Below are positions 1-6,143 of a stretch of DNA of 11,755 nt, in pieces. Made by a program: the position numbers and the translations under genes. The DNA comes from CAZNGF01 sp964572855 (GTDB lineage: Bacteria; Bipolaricaulota; Bipolaricaulia; RBG-16-55-9; JAJCYT01): the NCBI GenBank assembly GCA_964572855.1, contig CAZNGF010000069.1, forward strand, positions 1-11,755, written 5' to 3'. A model generated the notes under the pieces. The model worked only from the letters and a program-made list of their open reading frames with translations, was not told where the DNA came from and did no database searches. How positions within the stretch are numbered: position 1 is the stretch's first letter; every line of letters starts with the position of its first letter.

Positions 1-40
1 CGTCTCCTAGTACAGGACCACGCTGATTTTACTGCGTAGA

Positions 41-58
41 GGTCCCATTCATGGGACC
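41..58. repeat. Perfect palindrome, stem GGTCCC, loop ATTCAT
   Basis: Six-base arms GGTCCC and GGGACC flank the loop ATTCAT. The loop's outer bases can also pair, which extends the perfect symmetry to eight bases on each side. The palindrome lies in the gene-free stretch 1-168, downstream of the aminotransferase stop codon. No T-run follows on either strand, so it does not look like a classical intrinsic terminator. It resembles the short palindromic intergenic repeats (REP-like) seen in many high-GC genomes. That assignment is inferred from shape only. Confidence 0.55.
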
Positions 59-119
59 CGGCCTACACGTCCGGTTCGTGACCAGATAGACTTCACGGGC
101 GGCCAAAGCGCGTGCCCAC

Positions 120-139
120 GGGCGCGATGAAGCGCGCCC
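120..139. repeat. Perfect palindrome, stem GGGCGCG, loop ATGAAG
   Basis: Seven-base arms GGGCGCG and CGCGCCC enclose a six-base loop, 30 nt beyond the aminotransferase stop codon. Read on the minus strand the loop is CTTCAT, close to the ATTCAT loop of the palindrome at 41-58, although the stems differ in sequence. The flank GCCCACGGGC (114-123) gives an alternative smaller hairpin. It could act as a transcript-end hairpin for the aminotransferase mRNA or be a dispersed REP-like element. No U-tract follows, so a Rho-independent terminator is not well supported. Confidence 0.55.
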
Positions 140-168
140 CTACACCCAAGAACCACTGTGGTCGTCTA

Positions 169-1320
169 CTAGTCCACCAACGCCCGGCGGACGCGCTCGC
201 CCAGCTTGGCCAGTCTCGACACCGGCTCGTTGCTGAACACGAGTCGCACGTACTGGTCCGCGTTGACCTCGCCCCAGTCGCGCATGGGCGTGGCGGCCAC
301 CTTGCCGCGCTCCAGCAAGCGATGCGAGGCCGTGAACGAATCCAGCCCCAGCGCGCCCACGTCCAGCAGCATGGACCAGCCGCCGGCGGCCGGGATGATC
401 CGGAAGTCCCGAAGTTGATCCGCCACGGCGTCGCGGCGCCGTTCCCATTCCCGCACGGCTCCCCTGACTTCCTCCTCGGGCGACTCCAGCGCGGCCTGCG
501 CCGCGAACTGCGCGATGCCGGTGGGCGTGACCACGTTGTAGATGTGGGCACGCGCCACGTCCTTGATCGCCCGCGCCGGACCAACGGCCCAGCCCACGCG
601 CCAGCCGATCATGCGGTACTCCTTGCTCACCGAGCCGATCGTCACGGTCCGCTCGGCCATGCCCTCCAGCGAGGCCGGGTGCAGGTAGGCGCGCCCGTCG
701 TAGAGAATGCGCTCCATGGCCGCGTTGTAGAGCAGCCACAGGTCGCGCTCGCGGCAAATGGTGGCGATGGCTTCCCATTCGTCGCGGTTGAGCAGCGCAC
801 CGGAGGGCATCGACGGGTTCATGAGAAACAACACACGCGTGCGCTCGTTGACGCTCCGCTTGAGCGCGTCCAGGTCGAGCCGCCACGCGTTCGCTTCAAG
901 CACGTACGGGACCAGCTTCGGCACCGCGCCCGCCAGCTTGACACGATAGGTCATGCCGGCGTAGGTGGGATCGGTCAGCACGACCTCGTCGCCGGGGTCG
1001 GTGAGCGCGAGCAACGCGTCGAACATGGCCTCGGTGCCCCCGCAGGTGATCACGACGTTGCCGGGGCTGTAGTGCTGGCCCGAAAGCTTGGCCGCATGCT
1101 GCGCCACGGCACGGCAGAGCGATTCCTTGCCGGTGAAGGGGAGATAGCTGTTGGCGTCGTCATCTTCGATGGCCGCGCGCGTGACGTCGATGGCGATCTC
1201 GGGGGGCGGGATATCGGTATCCAGGTTCTCCAGACGCAACACAGTCGGGTCGTCGCCGGCGGCCGCGGCCACGCGGTCGATCGAGAAGCCCGGAATGCCT
1301 TCGAGTCGTTTGACGGACAT
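169..1320 (-). CDS. Class I/II PLP-dependent aminotransferase with unusual cofactor pocket
   Basis: The product is a 383-residue fold-type I aminotransferase, full length for the family and probably cytosolic. Visible signatures are Y59 with PFTGK, the phosphate-loop region GGTEA (94-98), DPTYAG (118-122), NPSMPSG (168-174, in place of the usual NPxNPTG), the Schiff-base lysine K233 in SVSKEYRMIGWRVG, R241, and the carboxylate-binding arginine R359 in VRLVFS. In the segment that normally reads DExYE, this protein reads NAAME (199-203). The Asp that pairs with the pyridine nitrogen and the Tyr that contacts O3' therefore appear as N199 and M202. The start is ATG with GAGGTG a few bases upstream (1325-1330). 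The gene is divergent from the M48 protease gene. The substrate cannot be named: it may be an aspartate/alanine-type transaminase or a specialised enzyme with altered chemistry. Confidence 0.9.
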   Translation of the reverse strand: MSVKRLEGIPGFSIDRVAAAAGDDPTVLRLENLDTDIPPPEIAIDVTRAAIEDDDANSYLPFTGKESLCRAVAQHAAKLSGQHYSPGNVVITCGGTEAMFDALLALTDPGDEVVLTDPTYAGMTYRVKLAGAVPKLVPYVLEANAWRLDLDALKRSVNERTRVLFLMNPSMPSGALLNRDEWEAIATICRERDLWLLYNAAMERILYDGRAYLHPASLEGMAERTVTIGSVSKEYRMIGWRVGWAVGPARAIKDVARAHIYNVVTPTGIAQFAAQAALESPEEEVRGAVREWERRRDAVADQLRDFRIIPAAGGWSMLLDVGALGLDSFTASHRLLERGKVAATPMRDWGEVNADQYVRLVFSNEPVSRLAKLGERVRRALVD

Positions 1321-1418
1321 GGCTCACCTCGTCGCTCAGGGTCCCTGGAGCGTATCGCCCCCGGCGCGTTGCGCCAAACGCGTCGGCTGGGCTAAGCTGT
1401 GCGTTTAGGAGTGAACGC
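1321..1418. promoter_or_regulatory. Divergent intergenic region between aminotransferase and M48 protease genes
   Basis: This 98-nt spacer must carry the 5' signals of both divergent genes. Each gene has a good Shine-Dalgarno sequence: GAGGTG for the aminotransferase (1325-1330, minus) and AGGAG for the protease (1407-1411, plus). I see no convincing sigma-70 boxes. TTGCGC (1369-1374) and TAAGCT (1393-1398), 18 nt apart, are only a weak candidate for the plus strand. Confidence 0.4.
1365..1382. promoter_or_regulatory. Operator-like inverted repeat CGCGTT-N6-AACGCG
   Basis: Perfect six-base arms are separated by six bases, giving an 18-bp dyad typical in size for a dimeric HTH repressor site. 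It lies midway between two divergent genes. Its position is suggestive, but no regulator gene is visible in the window and the sequence is GC-rich, so chance cannot be excluded. The smaller GGCGC/GCGCC repeat (1363-1375) overlaps it. Confidence 0.3.
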
Positions 1419-2237
1419 ATGGATAACAATCCTCTGTGGGTGATCGTGCTGGTCGCGCTGCTGGCAGCGGGCCTGTGGATCTGGGTCTCGACCAGCGAAG
1501 CGGACGTCTATCTCAACCCCCTCCAGCTTGAGCGGGACAGAACCGCGCTCAGCGTCCCGGAGCAAATCGAGCTGGGGGCTGACATGGCCTCGGAATTCGA
1601 GCGCCAGCTGGGCGGCCCCGTGCGCGACGCGCGTCAGGACCGGGTCGCGCGCGTGGGCGCCGCCTTGCTCCAAGCGCTCGGGGAGCTCGAACGGGACACG
1701 CGGGCGCGCGCCGGGGTCAACCCGCACTGGACCGGGTTCGCCTACGATTTCCAAGTGCTCGCAAGCCCGCAGATCAACGCCTTCGCCCTGCCCGGCGGAC
1801 CGATCTACATCACAGCCGGCCTACTCCAGCATCTCGACAGCGACGACATGCTCGCGGCGGTGCTGGCCCACGAGATCGGCCACGTCCTGTTGCGACACAC
1901 GGCCAAGGCGTTCGAGGCGCAGTTCAAGGGCGACCTGCTCCTCTGGGTGCTGGGCACGGCCGTGGGCGAAGATCTCAGTTACGACGTGGCCAGTGGCGTG
2001 AACTTGCTGTTGCAGCTGGGCTACTCCCGCGACCAGGAAACGCAGTCCGACGCCTTCGGCTACGTCTTGAGCTGCGTGAGCGGATACGACCCCGGTGCCA
2101 TGCTGGCGGTGTTCGAGTTGTTCCAACGGCTCGGAAGCGACGCGGGAATCGAGCTGCTCAGCACCCACCCGACCTCGGGCCGTCGCATTGAGGAGCTGGA
2201 AGGGATCAGCTGCCGCTTTCCGGTGCCTGCCTTCTAG
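1419..2237 (+). CDS. Membrane-anchored M48-family zinc metalloprotease
   Basis: The product has 272 residues. Residues 6-23 form one strongly hydrophobic segment that should be an uncleaved signal anchor placing the catalytic domain outside the cytoplasm. There is no lipobox cysteine. The zinc site is HEIGH at 151-155 (H151 and H155 as ligands, E152 catalytic), with the third ligand probably E207 in SRDQETQSDAFG. The family's C-terminal landmark STHPTSGRRI (248-257) is present. The stretch SPQINAFALPGGPIYITAGLL is typical of periplasmic M48 proteases such as BepA and LoiP, which degrade misfolded envelope proteins, but no TPR domain follows, so it is a minimal form. The start is ATG with AGGAG seven bases upstream. 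It ends one base before the stop codon of the converging secreted-protein gene. The family call is firm; the substrate is unknown. Confidence 0.93.
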   Translation: MDNNPLWVIVLVALLAAGLWIWVSTSEADVYLNPLQLERDRTALSVPEQIELGADMASEFERQLGGPVRDARQDRVARVGAALLQALGELERDTRARAGVNPHWTGFAYDFQVLASPQINAFALPGGPIYITAGLLQHLDSDDMLAAVLAHEIGHVLLRHTAKAFEAQFKGDLLLWVLGTAVGEDLSYDVASGVNLLLQLGYSRDQETQSDAFGYVLSCVSGYDPGAMLAVFELFQRLGSDAGIELLSTHPTSGRRIEELEGISCRFPVPAF

Positions 2238-2238
2238 C

Positions 2239-5200
2239 CTAGCAGCCGTCCGCCTCCGGCCGCCCGGGGAATGTCGGGCACAGATCCTCCGCATCGGGCA
2301 CGCCGTCTCCGTCCGAGTCCGCCCCCAGGGGCGCGCCCGCTTCGCTCGCGGCATCCGACCGTTCCCCAGGGCGCCCAATCACGACGATCTCACGCCACGA
2401 CACCCAGGACGGGCTTTCGGTCGTGTCGATCCGCACGAAGCGGACGTTTTCAAGCGGGACCTCGGGACGGTGGGTCAGGACTTGGTTGTCCTGCGTCACG
2501 CCGCGGAACTGGTGCACGGTTCTGTACGCGCCGGCGAGTTCCGACTTCACACCGAGCCGGTGCGTCGTACGCCCCTCGGGGAACTGGCTGACGGCCAAGC
2601 GGAATTCCTCCACCGTGGCCATCGCGCCCAGGTCGATCTCGATCCACTGCGGCGCCCCGGCGCCGGCGCCCCACCAGTTCTCGAAATTTCCATCGACAGC
2701 CAGTTCAGGCGGATTCTCCGCCAGCGACCTCGAGGCGCGCACGGTCTTGCCCCGGGCCAGGTTCTCCAACGGCGGCTGGAACGAGAGCGCGACGTCGGAC
2801 TCCTGGATCAACGCCTCGCCCTGGAGCAGCGCCCGCCGTACCGCAAGCTCGCCATCGGACTCGAACAACACCGTGAGCGTGATCGTGTCCACGGACTGCG
2901 CCGTGGCCCCCTCGTTGCCCTGATCGCGGATGTCGATGTTGGGGAAGTCCCGCTGCAGGACCACGGGATCGTACGTGTAACTGAATCGCCCGTTCCGGGT
3001 TTCGAGCGATCCCTGCTCCAAAATGAACCCCGGCATCGTGAGCGTATAATGCGCTTTCGCTCCCTCAAAGTCGTCGGGCAGCTCGCCCGTGAGCGTCAGC
3101 GGGCTGAGCGCGGGCTGGACGAAGGTCGTTTGCAGGGTCGGCTCGCTTGCGTCCCGCGGCAGGACGTAGAAGGCATACGTCCCGCCGTCGGCGCCCAGGA
3201 CGTCGCCTCGCGGGAACGGCGGCGACACGGGCCCGGCGGAGGTCAGGCCGTCGTGGAACCCATCCACCGTGACCGACCAGCGCCCCGGCTCGTCCACGAC
3301 GAAATCATTCATGGGGTCGTAGACGTAGCCGATCTTGTTGGCCTGTCCCTCGAACTGCCGCGCGCGACCGCTCGGCGAGGTCACCGTCACGCTCAGCTTG
3401 GACGGCAGCAGCGGCCAGAACTGGCCGGCAAAGCTAAACGTGTCCCCCACTTCGAGCACCTCGCCGGGGCGCACGCCGGTGGGCGTGACGAACAGGTCGA
3501 TCTCCTCGCCGCGCAGCGTGAGCAGCGGCCCGCCGTCGGGCCCGCCACCTGCGCCGCGGAACGGGGGCGCGGTGCGCTCGCCCAGCGGGTCGTCGTTGTC
3601 GACGATGACGGCCATCGAGCCGTGGATCGCGTACTCGTGGATCCCGCGCTCGAGATCGCGATAGACCGCGCCCCCGAACATGAGCTTGATGTCGCCGGGC
3701 AGGTCGCCGTTGGGACCGCTGCCGGGCTGCAGGTTGTAAGGGTCGCCGAAGGTCCAGTACTTGCCGATGCCGCCGTGGTCGTCCGCGCTCAGGATGGCCC
3801 GCACGCCCACGCCGGGGCGCATCGTGACGTGGTAGAAGTAGCCCCAGTGGCGCACGTCACTTCGATCGGGCACGGGGTTGCCGGGCGTGATCGGCATGGG
3901 CGTGAACAGCGGGATTTCCCCGCCCGCGGCTAGTTCTTGAATCGTGCCGTCGAGCCCGTCCTCGTAGCCGGCCATGCGTCTGGTGATGTCCGCGGCGATG
4001 TCGCCGGCCAAGTCTTGAATGCGAACGACGGGCGCGATCTCGCCGTTGCCTCGCCGATCGAACATGAGGTCGGCGGCCCAGACCACGTCGCCCGACTGGA
4101 ACGGGGCGGGAAAGGTGAAGTCCGGCGTGGACGCGCCGATGCGGGCGAACAGGTCGGCGAAGTCGTCGTAGAAGAACCACTGCGGCCGGTTGGGCAACTT
4201 CACCCGGTCCATGCCGCGCCGCCCGTGTGCCACCAACTGCCCGTTCGGGGTCTCGACCACGTTGGCGCCGCGCCGGCTACCCATCCAGAGCGTGCCGTCC
4301 GGCGCCCAGTATCGGGCGGATACGTCGACGACGTACTCGCCGGGGGCGGGAATCTCCAGCGCGTCGCCGCCGGCTTCGGGGTGGAAATAACCGTAGCGGT
4401 TGGCCCGACCCGAAAACGTATGCGTCACCACGTCCGTGGGACTGGAGTTGACGTGCAGGCGGAAGTCGATCTCCACCTCGGCCGGCACGCCGGGCTCGAC
4501 CCGGACCGTGGGCGAATAGACGTCGCCCACTTCGAAGGGCGTGCCCAGGAACGTGCCAAGTTCGACGACGTTAAGCGGCTTGGCCACCCAGACCTCGTAG
4601 ATCCCGCCGCCCTCGTAGCTGTGGCCGTAGGCGTCCTCGACCGCCCCGCGCATCGTGATCACGTGTCGGCCGTACTGCTTGAAGACGTACTCGAAGCGCG
4701 GGTCGAGCGTGGTCAGCTCCAGCGGCGTCATCACGCTGGTCTCCCCGTAGCGAAACGACGGATAGGACTCGCTCAATTCGCCAAGACGGTACTGTCGAAA
4801 CGGGGCGCTGCCCAGGTCTTCTACCGTGCCGTCGGGCTTTTCGACCGTCACGTTCAGTTGGCCCGAGGGCAGTTTCAGACGCACCACCGGCGGGTGGATG
4901 TTGGCCTTGTTGTTCTGGAACAGCGTGGGCAGGAACGGCTCCAGCCGATACGCAATCGGCTCGCCCGTGCGCTCGTCCATCCGGGGCACGACGAAGTACT
5001 CCGCGTCGAAGACGACCTTGTTGCGCAGCGAGAAGTGCGACTGGTCTTCTTGCGCCACGGCGCCGCGGCTGCCGTCGGAGACCGTGTTCCAAAGCAGCGC
5101 CCACGGCAAACGCGCAGATGACGGGTTGCCCACTTGCACCGTGGCGCCCGTCCAGGCGGGGAAGGCCACCTCGCCCAAAAACCCTTGCGGGGCGGGTGCT

Positions 5201-6132
5201 TGCAGTAAGCTGTTGTCAAGGAGCGATTCCATCGAGGAGCGGGAACGTCCGATGAACAGCTCCAGACCCACCGCGTAGGTCCCTTCTGGAAGACGGAATG
5301 CCGGATCGGCTTCGACGGTGAATTCCGTCGACAGCGCGTTTCCATCCCGCGCGATTTGGCTTGAGGGCACGTCGGTGTAGCCGGGCCGGATCAACCCCGA
5401 GACACCCTTGATTCCCAGGCCGGTGGGCGCAAGCAACGGCGAATAGCCCACGTGGTCGAAGGGCATGAAAACGGGGTTGCCCTGCGCGTCGCTCACCGGA
5501 GCCAGGACCAGTACAGCTTGCACCCAAAACGGGCTGGAAAAGAGAGACGCGTTCACGGCCGGCGAGCGCACGGTCAGCTCGGCCTCCAGCGCGGGCCGCC
5601 CGCCGCGGGGCAAGGCCGTGTTGTTCAGTGTCCCCTGCACGACGAAGCGCCCGCTGGTGCGGTTGATGCGTCCCGAGGTGACAAACGAGGCACTCCCGTC
5701 GGCACGCGGGCTCGGTTCCCCGTTGTAGACAAGCGTGCCCAGCCCCTTGAAGTCCTGCTGCGCCGTGCGAAAGGCCGGCTCGGCGGTCGTGGCGTAGAGT
5801 TCGAACGGCGTCTGCGCCACGCCGGGCGTCGTGAGCGAGAACCGGCCGTCAGCTTGGGATCGGCCGCTGGCGATCTCCCCGGTCTCCAAATTCACCGCCA
5901 CCACGGTCGAGCTCCCCGGCACGCTGCCGGCTCGGCCCTCGATGCGCACGCGCTCGGCACCGGATTCGCTGAGTGCGATCAGCGAAGCTTTGGGAAGGAA
6001 CGCCGCGTCCTCACCGTCGGCGGACTGTGCCCGCGTGGGTGCGTAGCCAACGGCCCATCCCAAAAAAAGCGACAAGACCAGCACCAGGGCCAGCACAACC
6101 CGCCCGCTGCGACACGCACGTCTGAGGGACAA
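2239..6132 (-). CDS. Very large secreted multi-domain protein with discoidin (F5/8C) domain and thrombospondin type 3 repeat
   Basis: The product has 1297 residues. An Arg-rich n-region, a hydrophobic core (about 12-30) and a PTRAQS site near 36 form a signal peptide. Residues 50-115 look like a carboxypeptidase-regulatory or Ig-like beta sandwich (GRAGSVPGS, QADGRFSL). The central 900 residues are beta-rich and not recognised. They contain two related modules near 536-620 and 895-967, each with VGD, then G(R/Q)AN(R/K)xGY, then PGxxxVxV. Residues 1124-1253 are a discoidin/F5-8C galactose-binding-like domain (NLARGKTV, DGNFENWW, WIEIDLG, VRFVRI). The C-terminus (1272-1297) is a thrombospondin type 3 calcium motif, DSDGDGVPDAEDLCP. 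The start is TTG, chosen because AGGAGG lies five bases upstream and no in-frame ATG precedes the signal peptide. The gene follows the cytochrome gene by nine bases. It is probably surface-attached or secreted and may bind carbohydrate or calcium. No catalytic site is recognised. Confidence 0.85.
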   Translation of the reverse strand: MSLRRACRSGRVVLALVLVLSLFLGWAVGYAPTRAQSADGEDAAFLPKASLIALSESGAERVRIEGRAGSVPGSSTVVAVNLETGEIASGRSQADGRFSLTTPGVAQTPFELYATTAEPAFRTAQQDFKGLGTLVYNGEPSPRADGSASFVTSGRINRTSGRFVVQGTLNNTALPRGGRPALEAELTVRSPAVNASLFSSPFWVQAVLVLAPVSDAQGNPVFMPFDHVGYSPLLAPTGLGIKGVSGLIRPGYTDVPSSQIARDGNALSTEFTVEADPAFRLPEGTYAVGLELFIGRSRSSMESLLDNSLLQAPAPQGFLGEVAFPAWTGATVQVGNPSSARLPWALLWNTVSDGSRGAVAQEDQSHFSLRNKVVFDAEYFVVPRMDERTGEPIAYRLEPFLPTLFQNNKANIHPPVVRLKLPSGQLNVTVEKPDGTVEDLGSAPFRQYRLGELSESYPSFRYGETSVMTPLELTTLDPRFEYVFKQYGRHVITMRGAVEDAYGHSYEGGGIYEVWVAKPLNVVELGTFLGTPFEVGDVYSPTVRVEPGVPAEVEIDFRLHVNSSPTDVVTHTFSGRANRYGYFHPEAGGDALEIPAPGEYVVDVSARYWAPDGTLWMGSRRGANVVETPNGQLVAHGRRGMDRVKLPNRPQWFFYDDFADLFARIGASTPDFTFPAPFQSGDVVWAADLMFDRRGNGEIAPVVRIQDLAGDIAADITRRMAGYEDGLDGTIQELAAGGEIPLFTPMPITPGNPVPDRSDVRHWGYFYHVTMRPGVGVRAILSADDHGGIGKYWTFGDPYNLQPGSGPNGDLPGDIKLMFGGAVYRDLERGIHEYAIHGSMAVIVDNDDPLGERTAPPFRGAGGGPDGGPLLTLRGEEIDLFVTPTGVRPGEVLEVGDTFSFAGQFWPLLPSKLSVTVTSPSGRARQFEGQANKIGYVYDPMNDFVVDEPGRWSVTVDGFHDGLTSAGPVSPPFPRGDVLGADGGTYAFYVLPRDASEPTLQTTFVQPALSPLTLTGELPDDFEGAKAHYTLTMPGFILEQGSLETRNGRFSYTYDPVVLQRDFPNIDIRDQGNEGATAQSVDTITLTVLFESDGELAVRRALLQGEALIQESDVALSFQPPLENLARGKTVRASRSLAENPPELAVDGNFENWWGAGAGAPQWIEIDLGAMATVEEFRLAVSQFPEGRTTHRLGVKSELAGAYRTVHQFRGVTQDNQVLTHRPEVPLENVRFVRIDTTESPSWVSWREIVVIGRPGERSDAASEAGAPLGADSDGDGVPDAEDLCPTFPGRPEADGC

Positions 6133-6137
6133 CCGAA

Positions 6138-6143
6138 CCTCCT
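6138..6143 (-). promoter_or_regulatory. Shine-Dalgarno AGGAGG overlapping the upstream stop codon
   Basis: On the minus strand the cytochrome stop TAG (6144-6142) runs directly into AGGAGG, and the TTG start of the secreted-protein gene follows five bases later. A perfect anti-16S match at ideal spacing is what supports the TTG start. The overlap suggests that ribosomes ending on the cytochrome gene re-initiate on the next one. Confidence 0.75.

Noticed and set aside
120..139. Rho-independent terminator of the aminotransferase gene
   Set aside because: The stem is good but no T-rich tract follows on the minus strand, so I call it only a palindrome.
112..1395. Long plus-strand open frame opposite the aminotransferase gene
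   Set aside because: It is antisense to a clear aminotransferase, is rich in Arg, His and Gly as expected of a GC-rich shadow frame, and shows no family motif.
1369..1398. Sigma-70 promoter TTGCGC-N18-TAAGCT for the M48 protease
   Set aside because: Both boxes are poor matches, and the implied transcription start would fall next to the Shine-Dalgarno sequence.
2095..5121. Long plus-strand open frames (612 and 394 codons) across the secreted-protein gene
   Set aside because: They are antisense to a protein with a signal peptide and recognisable C-terminal domains. Their composition is shadow-like, with no domain signature and no ribosome-binding site.
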